Under the pieces are notes generated by a model. That model was not told the DNA's origin. It searched no databases and worked only from the letters and a program-made list of their open reading frames with translations. Shown here one piece after another: positions 8,387 through 16,907 of a stretch of DNA of 64,000 nt. This DNA is from Dethiobacter alkaliphilus AHT 1. Its GTDB lineage: Bacteria > Bacillota > Dethiobacteria > Dethiobacterales > Dethiobacteraceae. Numbering within the stretch: position 1 is the first letter of the stretch; each line of letters begins with the position of its first letter. Made by a program: the position numbers and the translations under genes. The DNA is taken from contig NZ_ACJM01000001.1 of assembly GCF_000174415.1 (NCBI RefSeq), forward strand, positions 124,001-188,000. Reading direction: 5' to 3'.

Positions 8387-8546
8387 ATGGATACTACCAA
8401 AGGGAAACAAACAAAAGAAAAGCAAGATGACGCCACCCTAATGCCATCTGCTTTCGTAGAACGGGGTATGTCAAAGCTTTTTTGAAAAAACAGCTGAAGG
8501 TCGCAATTGGGAAGAGTGGCTATTAAAAAGCTGCAAAATGATGTAA
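8387..8546 (+). pseudogene. Short frameshifted ORF, unknown family
   Basis: An ATG at 8387 with AAAGGTGA upstream opens a 32-codon frame that ends in TGA at 8483-8485, right after a run of six T. Shifting one base there continues the protein for about 20 more residues to a TAA at 8544 (FEKTAEGRNWEEWLL...). The pieces read as one small acidic/basic protein of about 53 residues broken by a homopolymer indel. I do not recognise it. It could be decay, a sequencing error or, least likely, programmed shifting. Confidence 0.3.
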
Positions 8547-8606
8547 CTGACATTGTTTTGAAATAGCTGGCTAGATATTGGGAGAAGAAAATGGAGGCCG
8601 ATTTTC

Positions 8607-9368
8607 ATGAAAGATAAGATTAGGGAATTTGTTTTAGGTATGGGAGTTGACGATGTAGGCTTTGCAAAAATATCAGATTATAACAGCCCCAGATCACCTA
8701 AAATTGAGTCAATCTTTCCAAAGGCTCAATCTATTATTGTTTTAGCTTATAAGGAACTTTCCACTTGCGAAAGTCCTAATATGCAGGTTGCCATGAACGG
8801 CAGATTGGATGTGATGGAATTTTCACGTTCCTGTAATTACAAACTGGCAAAGTTTATTGAAAAAGAACTTCATGCCAAAGCTATGACAATTTCTGTATCT
8901 TACCCTCTGGAGATGAGTCACAAAACCTCAGGAGCTATAGGTGATGTTTCCCTGCGCCACGCTGCTGTGGCGGCTGGTTTAGGTGTATTTGGGCGACACA
9001 ATCTTGTAATTCACCCCGAGCTGGGAACCCGGGTATTATTTACAGCTGTTCTTACTAACTTAGAATTGCCAACGGATCCTCCTATTACAGATAATTTTTG
9101 TATTGAATGTAATATTTGTGTTGAAAATTGCCCTGGAGGAGCTTTAGATGAGAAAAGCAAGACACATGTGGGTAAGTGCTTAAAAAATTCACAGCCCTAC
9201 GGACTTGGGGCAGATATGGCATTTAGAAAAAAATTAGTAGATAGTACATCTGACGAGCAGAAGGCAATGCTAAAAGATGAGCATTATTGGCGTTTGTATC
9301 AAGCCGGATTTATCGGTTTTCAATATTCCTGCTTCAATTGTTTAAAATCCTGTCCCATCGCTCAGTAA
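8607..9368 (+). CDS. QueG-like 4Fe-4S double-cluster protein (COG1600 relative)
   Basis: A 253-residue protein related to epoxyqueuosine reductase but shorter and divergent. Two ferredoxin-type cysteine sets are visible: CIECNICVENCPGG (about 166-179) and a C-terminal CFNCLKSCP (about 242-250) that supplies a second cluster. The segment RHAAVAAGLGVFGRHNLVIHPELG matches the conserved core of the QueG superfamily. Many clostridial paralogues are single-copy redox proteins of unknown substrate, so queuosine synthesis should not be assumed. There are no queuosine genes nearby. ATG 8607 follows a weak purine-rich site. Confidence 0.78.
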   Translation: MKDKIREFVLGMGVDDVGFAKISDYNSPRSPKIESIFPKAQSIIVLAYKELSTCESPNMQVAMNGRLDVMEFSRSCNYKLAKFIEKELHAKAMTISVSYPLEMSHKTSGAIGDVSLRHAAVAAGLGVFGRHNLVIHPELGTRVLFTAVLTNLELPTDPPITDNFCIECNICVENCPGGALDEKSKTHVGKCLKNSQPYGLGADMAFRKKLVDSTSDEQKAMLKDEHYWRLYQAGFIGFQYSCFNCLKSCPIAQ

Positions 9369-9480
9369 TTAAATCCAGTACGTGGTTTTTAAATATGGCA
9401 ATAATATTCGGCGGTTCTCAGTTATTGGCCGTTTGAACAAGTTTGTTTTTGTTCAGGGAGATTATAGAGGGGGGTTTATC

Positions 9481-9837
9481 ATGACTAAACATAAAATCTA
9501 TACAATGAGTGTTGCAAGTGTTTATCCCCATTATGTTGCCAAGGCGGAGAAAAAAGGGCGGACGAAAACTGAAGTCGATCAAATTGTCCGTTGGTTAACC
9601 GGATATAGCCAGGAAGAGTTAGAAGCGCAGCTGAAAAACCAGACAGACTTTGAGACCTTCTTTGCAGAAGCACCTCAACTTAATCCATCACGTGCTATGA
9701 TTAAAGGTGTAATCTGTGGTGTACGGGTAGAGGAAATTGAAGAACCAATTATGCAGGAAATCCGCTATTTGGACAAGCTAATCGATGAGCTGGCAAAAGG
9801 AAAAGCCATGGAAAAGATTTTGCGCAACTTAAAGTGA
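9481..9837 (+). CDS. DUF2200 family protein
   Basis: A 118-residue protein matching DUF2200: [17 protein letters not shown] at the N-terminus, then [18 protein letters not shown] and [18 protein letters not shown]. The function is unknown. The frame is open from 9382, but AGAGGGGGG just before 9481 marks the start. It reads as a free-standing gene, with a consensus promoter for the next transporter shortly after it. Confidence 0.85.
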   Translation: MTKHKIYTMSVASVYPHYVAKAEKKGRTKTEVDQIVRWLTGYSQEELEAQLKNQTDFETFFAEAPQLNPSRAMIKGVICGVRVEEIEEPIMQEIRYLDKLIDELAKGKAMEKILRNLK

Positions 9838-9889
9838 TTGTGCTGGAGTTCTTTAATAAAGCGGAAGAGCCGGTTGGCTCCCTGTAGGT

Positions 9890-9918
9890 TTGACAACGTG
9901 AAAAAAAGCCAATATAAT
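9890..9918 (+). promoter_or_regulatory. Consensus sigma-A promoter for the OFA-type transporter
   Basis: TTGACA (9890-9895), 17 bases, TATAAT (9913-9918): a perfect match to the housekeeping consensus. Transcription should begin near 9925 and leave a leader of about 205 bases before the transporter. Confidence 0.8.
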
Positions 9919-9924
9919 TAAATT

Positions 9925-10130
9925 AAATATTCAGAAAATTGAAACAATTTAAGGCTTAAGGGGGCTGTAATAAGAGGATGCTATCGCAAAAGTAATAAGA
10001 TGGTGGAGTCATACAGGTAGGCAGATATGACAATTCCTATGGAAGAGCCCCGCTTCCGGGGGAAACGTTGGCTGGGTTCCGTTACCTAAAGAAGATTTCT
10101 TAGCAAGACAAAATTTGGAGGGATGTCTGA
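9925..10130 (+). other. Long untranslated leader, possible structured RNA
   Basis: The region between the consensus promoter and the transporter start has no plausible gene. It can form alternative hairpins around 10039-10063: GGAAG/CTTCC, or GCCCC/GGGGG sharing the same loop bases. AAGAAG/CTTCTT-like pairing lies near 10090-10102. No known riboswitch consensus was recognised. A regulatory role is inference only. Confidence 0.3.
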
Positions 10131-11381
10131 GTGTCCGAACAGAAACTTATGAACCGTTGGCTAGTTGTTGTAGGGACATTATTGATTATTCCATGTATAG
10201 GTGCGGTTTATGCTTGGAGTATTTATAGGCAGCCTTTAGCTGAAATCCTTGCAGCTTATCAGGGAGTGTCTCCTGATTCGCTAACGATTCCGCTTAATTT
10301 TGTATTTTCCCTTGTGATTTTATTTTTTGCTTTTGGAGCAATTCCAGGCGGGCTTATCCAAGATAAAATAGGCCCCAAAAAAGTGACAATTGCCGGAGGA
10401 GCCATGCTTGGGCTAGGGCTGATCCTTTCAAGCTTTGCAACAAGCGTAATGCACCTCTATATTTTTTATGGCGTTTTGGGGGGCATTGGTATTGGGTTTG
10501 CCTATATTACGCCGCTGGCAACCTGCAATAAATGGTTTCCTGATAAAAGGGGTACTATCAGCGGTGTTGCAGTGGCGGGAATGGGTCTGGGCACCATTGT
10601 TTTCAGCCCTATCGGCCAGATGTTAATCGAAAGCATCGGTCCATTAATTGCTATGCGCGTGTTAGGAGTTGCTTATTTTGTGCTTGTTGCCATCGGAGCT
10701 CAGTGGATGGTGCTGCCTCCTGAGGGCTATAGGCCAAAAGGCTGGGAACCCACTGGGACTCAAAAAAATGTTATTCACTTTAATCAAAAAGAAATGGTTT
10801 CAACTCTAGCGTTTTATAAAATTTGGATTTCGTTCATGGTTGGAACCGCTTCGGGCTTAATGATGATTGGAATTGCATCACCTGTGGGTCAGCAAATTGC
10901 CGGACTCACTGTGACAGAAGCTGCGGCTATTGTAGGTATGCTTGGGTTATTTAACGGCGGTGGACGAATTTTCTGGGGTGCCGCCTCCGACAAACTTGGA
11001 CGCACTAGGACAATTGCTATATATTCACTGATAACAGCAGTGGTTATGCTAACCTTTGGCTTTATCAATTCAAGCATTACCTTCGCCATTGCTCTTTTTA
11101 CTATCGCGGCATGCTTTGGCGGTTTTATGGCAGTTTTCCCGTCTTTAACCGCCGACTTTTACGGTACGAGGGATTATGGCGGTAACTATGGTATTATTTA
11201 TCTAGCTTACGGGTTTGGTGCGCCGCTGGGCGGTTGGATCGGTTCCGCGTTTCCGCTAAACCAGGCATTTAATATCGCTGCTTTCTGCGCGTTCATTTCT
11301 TTCTTACTGATGCTGAACACAAAGCGCCCCGAGAAAAAAGCTGTTCTAACCAGCACTGCCGATACAGTTCCTAAACTATAA
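10131..11381 (+). CDS. MFS transporter, oxalate:formate antiporter (OFA) family
   Basis: A 416-residue protein with 12 hydrophobic segments. The N-terminal segment RWLVVVGTLLIIPCIGAVYAWSIY is typical of OFA carriers. The MFS loop motif appears as GGLIQDKIGPKK after helix 2 and again as WGAASDKLGRTR after helix 8. OFA members exchange small carboxylates such as oxalate, formate or lactate (family knowledge); the substrate here is not visible. The GTG start at 10131 is supported by GGAGGG eight bases upstream. The ATG at 10123 is out of frame and short. No decarboxylase or CoA-transferase genes adjoin it. Confidence 0.85.
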   Translation: MSEQKLMNRWLVVVGTLLIIPCIGAVYAWSIYRQPLAEILAAYQGVSPDSLTIPLNFVFSLVILFFAFGAIPGGLIQDKIGPKKVTIAGGAMLGLGLILSSFATSVMHLYIFYGVLGGIGIGFAYITPLATCNKWFPDKRGTISGVAVAGMGLGTIVFSPIGQMLIESIGPLIAMRVLGVAYFVLVAIGAQWMVLPPEGYRPKGWEPTGTQKNVIHFNQKEMVSTLAFYKIWISFMVGTASGLMMIGIASPVGQQIAGLTVTEAAAIVGMLGLFNGGGRIFWGAASDKLGRTRTIAIYSLITAVVMLTFGFINSSITFAIALFTIAACFGGFMAVFPSLTADFYGTRDYGGNYGIIYLAYGFGAPLGGWIGSAFPLNQAFNIAAFCAFISFLLMLNTKRPEKKAVLTSTADTVPKL

Positions 11382-11421
11382 GAAGGATGGAAATATGAGG
11401 ATCAATTAATAAAGGAACTGA

Positions 11422-11616
11422 ATGATGCCTAAGAAAGGTATTACACCCCCTGGTTATTTTGAATACACAGTATATCCATTAGAAGGAATATGGGATTTGA
11501 CAGAGGAAGGAAGAACAGCAGATACATTTGATAAAAGTCAGCTCGTTTACAAAATCATGATCAGACATCCTGATTTTGTGACTGATGATGATTATTTCTA
11601 CGATACAAGCAGATAA
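11422..11616 (+). pseudogene. Truncated GyrI-like domain protein (5' fragment)
   Basis: A 64-codon frame whose product PKKGITPPGYFEYTVYPLEG...FDKSQLVYKIMIRHPDFVTDD matches the first third of GyrI-like small-molecule-binding proteins, which are normally about 200 residues. After FVTDD the similarity stops and a stop follows within nine codons. The sequence then continues, in another frame, as a flavodoxin C-terminal fragment. This looks like the 5' remnant of a gene joined by deletion to another gene. Confidence 0.6.
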
Positions 11617-11884
11617 TTTTTCAGAAAATGAGCTAATCGATATTCCTTTCTTTTATTTTCAAAGTGGGATGAATTATGAAAAAATGAGTCTGTCTGATAA
11701 AACAATAATGAAAGTTTATAGTAAATTCCTGGAGCTTAAAAATAATAAATCAGACATAGAAGATGGGACCAGTAAAGCTATTCTAAATTCTTACGACCAT
11801 TCTAGTAGCGACTATATTAAGCCCATGGTTAATTGCTTAAAGGAATTTCTCACAAAGGATGGGGGAACTCATATAATTGGTTAA
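11585..11884 (+). pseudogene. Flavodoxin-domain protein, 3' fragment
   Basis: The frame overlapping the GyrI fragment encodes about 99 residues. ENELIDIPFFYFQSGMNYEKMS, then SYDHSSSDYIKPMVNCL, resembles the C-terminal half of flavodoxin-domain (HemG-like) proteins. The FMN-binding N-terminus is absent. The nominal ATG at 11585 lies in the GyrI-derived part and has no ribosome site, so the fragment is unlikely to be made as such. It supports a deletion joining two formerly separate genes near 11590-11605. Confidence 0.55.
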
Positions 11885-12333
11885 TGTAAGGACTTACCCT
11901 CTAATTCTTGAACCTTGCTTGAGAACCATGATGTATGGAAATCTTCATCAATTAAATTTGACCAAAGAATATTAAAAATTTCTTGGTCACTAACTTTTAA
12001 AAGCAAATTCTTATAGTCACTCATTGCTTTTCTTTCTATAAGAATATTGGCCTTTAACATAGGCACAAGACCGGTTAACGAGGTTAAATTCCCGCCAATT
12101 TTTCCTAGAACAGGGGATATTACATCACCTAAGGCAGTAGGTTTGCTACCTAGTTCTTTGATTATTTCAGTTATATTATCAACATGTTGTTGCTCTACAT
12201 AGGATGCACGTTCTAGGGCTTTGCGGATATATATGTCATCTATTTGATTGCTTTGAGCCATATATAAATCAACCTGATTGAGTTCGAGACTATAAAACCA
12301 ATTGAGTTTGTGTATTAGTTCTTTACTGTCCAA
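11881..12333 (-). CDS. Ferritin-like diiron-fold protein
   Basis: A 150-residue helical protein. Glu and ExxH motifs are spaced as in ferritin-like diiron proteins: YSLELNQ (about Glu17), VEQQH (Glu47/His50), LIERKAMSDY (about Glu102) and DEDFHTSW (Glu/His near 130). Relatives act in oxidative stress or hydroxylation; the role here is not known. The frame is open far upstream to 12663, but those codons look random. TTG at 12333, preceded by GGAGAGG nine bases away, is the best start. The gene overlaps the end of the flavodoxin fragment by four bases on the opposite strand. Confidence 0.65.
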   Translation of the reverse strand: MDSKELIHKLNWFYSLELNQVDLYMAQSNQIDDIYIRKALERASYVEQQHVDNITEIIKELGSKPTALGDVISPVLGKIGGNLTSLTGLVPMLKANILIERKAMSDYKNLLLKVSDQEIFNILWSNLIDEDFHTSWFSSKVQELEGKSLH

Positions 12334-12762
12334 TTCTTTCAAACCTCTCCGTTCTTTTTGTATACTTATTGTATCGACAATTACTAAGTTTATACTCAAG
12401 CAATAACAATTGGTGAGCCAATTTGAAGCATTATTAATTAAGGGTGAAAACCTAACGCAGATGCAATGATCGGGAAGTGACCGCATTGAACTAAAAATGG
12501 CTGTTGCAACGATAAGTTCGTTGCAGCAGCTATTTTTTTTCAGGTACTTTAATTTTTTCTTGAGGCATGATGCTTTTGATATTAATGGGAGAATCTCGCT
12601 TGTTACGGGTCCGCACCGTAGGCGCTTTTTACTCATAAAATAAGGTGGGGATATGTTTGTCATTATTTAACGGTACAAATGGCGGGCCGGACAGGTGGGA
12701 TCGATTATGGCCATTGGGTTTTGCTTTATTATTAAATGGGACTAGAAACTGGAGGAATGATT
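12334..12762. other. Intergenic stretch without a convincing gene
   Basis: An open minus-strand frame (up to 12663) has no ribosome site and non-coding-like composition. The only structure seen is a terminator-like hairpin at 12500-12540. The stretch may be residue of the rearrangement seen at 11.5 kb. Confidence 0.4.
12500..12540 (+). terminator. Orphan terminator-like hairpin
   Basis: GCTGTTGCAACGA pairs with TCGTTGCAGCAGC (one mismatch) and is followed by eight T on the plus strand. No intact plus-strand gene precedes it, so its parent gene may have been lost. Confidence 0.55.
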
Positions 12763-13890
12763 ATGAATAAGGTAACAAAAAGAATCTCCGTTTTTATTAC
12801 ATTGGCGCTGCTCTTTGCTGTGCTTTCAGGCTGCAGAGTTAATGGCCCGGATCCTGACCCGGAGCCAATCGGTGACAATGATATACCACCGCCGCCTGCC
12901 GTTTCTGAAGAGTTGGCGGGTTTATTGCCGCAACAAGAAGGTTTTGAATGGCACTACAGTGGTTTTGCAGAATACGGACATACAATGAGCCTGGATTCTG
13001 TAACAGAGATGGAGGGCCAGCGTAAATACCATATCTCCGGAGAAGTATATGACGCTTCCGACGGTGAATCACAACTGGAATTTTCTCTTTTAATTTCATA
13101 TATTGTGGATGAGGACAGTATGGTGCAGGTCAAAACGGAAGAAGCCATGCTGGATTCCAAGTTTGACCGGCTGACACTGATAAAAACACCGTTGGCAGCC
13201 GGGACATCCTGGCAGGAGCAGGTAACGGATAAGGAGGGCAATGAAGCGGCAATTACAGGAATGATTACAGGAGTAAATATTGAAGATGGGATAAAGGTAT
13301 ATACAGTGCGCCACGAGGAGCAAAACAGCCAATACTGGGAAGAGCGGGTAATAAAAGAAGGCGCTGGGATCCAGTCCTTTGAACGCTTGATGGATTTTGG
13401 TGACGACCCCTTTACCGCGGGTTACTATATCTTTATTCCAGCTACCGACCCAAATCCCGAACCGAATCGGGAACCGTTTGAGTATAGCCTGAATCTGTAT
13501 TTTTTCCTCCCAGATGGCAGTGGTGTTCGCCTTGAGAGACGTGTTGTGACAATGACTGACTTAGGAGTTGCCAGAAGAGCTATGAATGAGCTGATTGCCG
13601 GGCCCCAATCTGAGTATCTTGGCCGTTCTGTCCCCCAGGAAACGAGGTTGCTTGGCATTCGTATTGAAGATGGTATTTGCTATGTGGACTTTTCCAGTGA
13701 ATTGCGGGATAACCACCCGGGAGGTAGCCTCGGTGAATTGTTGACTATTGCTTCTATCGTTAACACACTGACAGAGTTCTCAAGCATAGATCAGGTGCAA
13801 ATATTAATCGAAGGCCAGATAGGTGAATCGATTGGAGGACATGTGGAGTTATACGAGCCGATTGGCCGAATGGAGCATAATATTAATTGA
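12763..13890 (+). CDS. GerMN-domain lipoprotein
   Basis: A 375-residue secreted lipoprotein. The signal peptide ends in the lipobox LSGC, with Cys24 as the lipidated residue, followed by a Pro/Asp-rich linker. The middle (about 60-230) is an unrecognised beta-rich domain. The C-terminal 130 residues form a GerMN domain (SLNLYFFLPDG, AMNELIAGP, YVDFSSEL, LTEFSSIDQVQILIEGQ), shared with the germination protein GerM and with LpqB-type lipoproteins. ATG 12763 has GGAGGA six bases upstream and is preferred over an upstream in-frame ATG at 12736. A role in spore envelope or germination is plausible but not shown. Confidence 0.85.
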   Translation: MNKVTKRISVFITLALLFAVLSGCRVNGPDPDPEPIGDNDIPPPPAVSEELAGLLPQQEGFEWHYSGFAEYGHTMSLDSVTEMEGQRKYHISGEVYDASDGESQLEFSLLISYIVDEDSMVQVKTEEAMLDSKFDRLTLIKTPLAAGTSWQEQVTDKEGNEAAITGMITGVNIEDGIKVYTVRHEEQNSQYWEERVIKEGAGIQSFERLMDFGDDPFTAGYYIFIPATDPNPEPNREPFEYSLNLYFFLPDGSGVRLERRVVTMTDLGVARRAMNELIAGPQSEYLGRSVPQETRLLGIRIEDGICYVDFSSELRDNHPGGSLGELLTIASIVNTLTEFSSIDQVQILIEGQIGESIGGHVELYEPIGRMEHNIN

Positions 13891-13970
13891 CACTCCACAC
13901 GGCTAAAACCGTGTCTTGGGTCAAAGAGCAAAATAATCTATCATTATATGAAAAGAAAAAATGTATGGAA

Positions 13971-14020
13971 AGAAGCAGCCTTCATCCTGTGATTTAAACC
14001 ACGGGATGAAGGCTGCTTCT
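13971..14020. terminator. Strong hairpin between convergent genes
   Basis: A 21-bp stem with one G-T pair (arms 13971-13991 and 14000-14020), lying between the convergent GerMN lipoprotein and guaA genes. T-rich flanks occur on both sides, so it can serve both strands. Confidence 0.75.
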
Positions 14021-14053
14021 GTAATCTATTTATGTGGTAGAAACTTCTTTTGT

Positions 14054-15361
14054 TTACTCCCACTCAATGGTGGCACAGGGCTTTGGACTTAAGTCATAGC
14101 AGACACGGTTTACGTGGGGGACTTCATTTAGAATTCGGTCGGTAATTTTCAAGAGGACAGGCCAGTCTACCTGTTCAATGCTGGCTGTCATGGCATCGAT
14201 GGTGTTTACGGCTCTAAGAATAACAGGGTATTCAAAGGAGCGGGTATGATTTTTTACTCCAACAGACTTAAAGTCGGGCACAACGGTAAAGTATTGCCAG
14301 ACCTTTTTATCCAAGCCGGCCTTTGCAAACTCTTCCTGTAAGATTGCATCGGATTCTCTTACTGCTTCCAGGCGGTCTTTGGTGATGGCACCGAGGCAGC
14401 GTACCCCAAGCCCGGGCCCGGGAAATGGCTGCCTGTAAACCATATCTTCCGGCAGGCCCAGTTCGATACCGCAGGCTCGTACCTCATCCTTAAAGAGATG
14501 GTAAAGGGGCTCTACCAATGAAAACTGCAGATCTTCAGGCAGGCCACCTACGTTATGATGTGATTTTACAACGCTGGCGGTCTTTGTGCCGCTTTCTACG
14601 ATATCGGGATAAATGGTGCCCTGAGCAAGAAAATCTATGCCTTCCAGTTTCCTTGCCTCTTCTTCAAACACCCGGATAAATTCAGTACCGATAACTTTTC
14701 TTTTTTCCTCGGGATCAGATACGTTTGCCAGTTTATTGAGGAAACGTTCGCTGGCATCAACGTAGATAAGGTTGGCATCAAGTTGATTCTTGAAAACTTC
14801 AACCACGGCTTCCGATTCATTCTTGCGCATCAGGCCGTGATTAACATGGACGCACACCAATTGCTTTCCAATGGCTTTAATGAGTAGTGCCGCAACCACT
14901 GAACTGTCCACTCCACCGGATAAGGCAAGTAAGACCTTTTTGTCTCCTACCTGCTTTCTTACCAGTTCAACCTGGTCTTCAACGAAATTTTTCATGTTCC
15001 AATTTGGAGTGGCCTGGCAGGTATTAAAGACGAACTCTTTTAACACTTCTTTTATTTCTGCTTCCGTTTCAGGCCAGCGTTCTCTTTTGTTCTCACACGT
15101 TGCCGCTTCATGTTCGACCGCCATGACGGGATAGCCCGCTTTATAAAGATCTGCGCTGACATCAATTCTTACACCGTCAATCAGATTATTGTTGCCCCCG
15201 TTTATGATAATGCCTTTAACATTTGACAGCTGCGAAAGTTCGTCTACAGTAATATCATGGGGGTGGATTTCACTATAAACGCCAAGCTCTCTTACTAATC
15301 TGGCTATGGCTGTATTTTCCCGGCTTCCCAGATCCAAAATAACGATCATGTCCTGTTTCAT
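14054..15361 (-). CDS. guaA: GMP synthase with degenerate, truncated glutaminase domain
   Basis: Converts XMP to GMP. The ATP-pyrophosphatase part is intact, with the PP-loop SGGVDSS at 148-154, the QGTIYPDIVES motif, the PFPGPGLGVR region and the complete dimerisation domain ending ATIEWE. Typical GuaA has about 510 residues; this has 435. The N-terminal amidotransferase domain is reduced to about 115 residues. The nucleophile motif GICYG is replaced around GYPVMAVEHE, and the FHPE catalytic His/Glu segment is absent. The enzyme is therefore expected to use free ammonia or a separate glutaminase. Neither alternative is encoded nearby. The ribosome site AGGAGG lies just upstream of the ATG. 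Confidence 0.92.
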   Translation of the reverse strand: MKQDMIVILDLGSRENTAIARLVRELGVYSEIHPHDITVDELSQLSNVKGIIINGGNNNLIDGVRIDVSADLYKAGYPVMAVEHEAATCENKRERWPETEAEIKEVLKEFVFNTCQATPNWNMKNFVEDQVELVRKQVGDKKVLLALSGGVDSSVVAALLIKAIGKQLVCVHVNHGLMRKNESEAVVEVFKNQLDANLIYVDASERFLNKLANVSDPEEKRKVIGTEFIRVFEEEARKLEGIDFLAQGTIYPDIVESGTKTASVVKSHHNVGGLPEDLQFSLVEPLYHLFKDEVRACGIELGLPEDMVYRQPFPGPGLGVRCLGAITKDRLEAVRESDAILQEEFAKAGLDKKVWQYFTVVPDFKSVGVKNHTRSFEYPVILRAVNTIDAMTASIEQVDWPVLLKITDRILNEVPHVNRVCYDLSPKPCATIEWE

Positions 15362-15478
15362 CTTGTCCTCCTAAAAGTTACTTATTGCCTAAGATTATAG
15401 CACTACAGCGTTAAGCTCACAAGAAATATCAGGCAAGAAAACTGATATTTCGCAACTTAACACACATCATGGGTGAAT

Positions 15479-15511
15479 GTTCAGTCTTTGTTCAGAATGT
15501 TAGGTTATATT
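15479..15511 (+). promoter_or_regulatory. GTTCAG direct-repeat operator and promoter
   Basis: GTTCAG at 15479 and 15490, period 11 bp. After a further 10 bases comes TATATT (15506-15511) as -10. Distances match those at 1621 and 16908. It would drive the tandem flavodoxin-fold gene. Confidence 0.55.
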
Positions 15512-15611
15512 AGGTATAGCCAATCATCTGAAATTAATGGGGATAGGCAGGCACAGTGTATATCTAAACATAAAGATAGTGCCTGCGAAAATCCCTGAAA
15601 GGGAGATAGAA

Positions 15612-16805
15612 ATGAAAACAGTGTTTGATTTAAGAGATAAACAAGATGATGAAATTTACCATGCTATCCAAGGACTTTATAATGAACCTTTGCAGGTTGT
15701 CAAATTAGTTGGGGAGTCAATAACGGCATGTATTGGCTGTTGGAGTTGTTGGCTAAAGACCCCGGGCAGATGTGCGATGAAAGATGAAATGGTTAAATCA
15801 TATCCACGCTATGTAAACAGTGATACTGTAATTTTACTGATGGATACAGCTCAGGGATTTATCAACCACAAAGCCAAAGCTTTTTTTGACAGGACTATTC
15901 CCCACTACCATCCCTACATAGAAATGGTAGGCGGAGAATGCCATCATGTGGCCAGATACAAGAGCTATCCTGACATGGTATTTCTGTTTGATACTGACGG
16001 ATTAACTAAAAAAGAGGAACAGGTTATTGAGGATTATTTGTATCGTACAGCCTACCATTTTAAAGCTAAAGCGTACCGCATTGTAAAAGAAGGCAGTCTT
16101 AAGCTGCGTACGTTGGAAGAAAGAAAAGCAAAAAGGCAAAGTGTGCCCTTTGCTTCATCTAAACCGGCAGAAAAACTGGTGATCTATAACGGTTCCCCCA
16201 GAAGAGGTGGTGGCAATTCTGCACTTATTCTGAAAAAAGTGGTTGAAGCCCTTGGGGACAGGGTAGAGGTACGTGATTTAAAGGAAAGTGGAAAATGGGA
16301 GGAGTGGGCAGAGTCTTTTCAAAGAGAGAAAGATGTAATGTTTTTTATGCCCCTCTATGTCCACGCAATGCCTTCACATGTAATGGGGTTTATGGAGAAA
16401 CTGCCAGCCTCTGAAGGGAGCATAAGCTTTTTTGTCCAGTCTGGTTTTCCTGAAAGCAGTCAATCGCACTATCTTGAAGCATACTTTGAGCAATTGGCTC
16501 TCAGGCTGGGAAGGGCTTATCTTGGTACAGCCATTAAAGGCGGGGTGGAAAGCTTGCGCATGAGGCCGGTTCAGGCCCAGGATCAAATGATTGCACCATT
16601 GGTAAAGGCCATCGAGAACGTAGTGCATGAAGGGAGTTTTAACTCAACTGACATTGACCGTTTGGCCAGACCAATACGGTATGGAAAAGGCATGGGAATT
16701 CTTTTTAACTTAGTTGGCAAGAAAATAATAAACTTTTTCTGGGATCAACAGTTAAAAGCAAATGATGCATATAAACAAAGCTTTGACATGCCTTATTTTT
16801 CTTAA
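15612..16805 (+). CDS. Tandem flavodoxin-fold (NADPH-dependent FMN reductase-like) protein
   Basis: A 397-residue protein with two flavodoxin-like halves. The first carries CIGCWSCW followed by GRCAMKDEM, the cysteine pattern of iron-sulfur flavoprotein/WrbA-like reductases, and SDTVILLMDT. The second starts near residue 190 with an FMN phosphate-binding loop, YNGSPRRGGGNS, and has FFMPLYVHAMPSHV. Duplication with one degenerate flavin site is likely: the first half lacks a clear phosphate loop. ATG 15612 with AAAGGGAGA upstream is preferred over an in-frame ATG at 15537, which lacks a ribosome site. The leader holds an inverted repeat (15547-15554 / 15579-15586) and the GTTCAG-type promoter. 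The electron acceptor is unknown. Confidence 0.72.
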   Translation: MKTVFDLRDKQDDEIYHAIQGLYNEPLQVVKLVGESITACIGCWSCWLKTPGRCAMKDEMVKSYPRYVNSDTVILLMDTAQGFINHKAKAFFDRTIPHYHPYIEMVGGECHHVARYKSYPDMVFLFDTDGLTKKEEQVIEDYLYRTAYHFKAKAYRIVKEGSLKLRTLEERKAKRQSVPFASSKPAEKLVIYNGSPRRGGGNSALILKKVVEALGDRVEVRDLKESGKWEEWAESFQREKDVMFFMPLYVHAMPSHVMGFMEKLPASEGSISFFVQSGFPESSQSHYLEAYFEQLALRLGRAYLGTAIKGGVESLRMRPVQAQDQMIAPLVKAIENVVHEGSFNSTDIDRLARPIRYGKGMGILFNLVGKKIINFFWDQQLKANDAYKQSFDMPYFS

Positions 16806-16907
16806 TGGTTGAGAGGTTTATTTGTACAATTTGCCATGATTTAACAAAACAGACGTCTGCACATATCCCTCTTACCATAGCGTAGGAGGGATTTTTTAGA
16901 TGTAAAT

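Noticed and set aside
9441-9456. Single GTTCAG before the DUF2200 gene
   Set aside because: The upstream partner is at 10 rather than 11 bp and there is no -10 box at the fixed distance, so it was not counted as part of the GTTCAG group.
9925-10130. Known riboswitch in the transporter leader
   Set aside because: Checked by eye against purine, TPP, FMN, lysine, cobalamin, SAM, glycine, guanidine, ZTP and THF signatures; none fit.
12334-12663. N-terminal extension of the ferritin-like gene
   Set aside because: The open frame has no ribosome site and looks non-coding; the TTG at 12333 has a good site.
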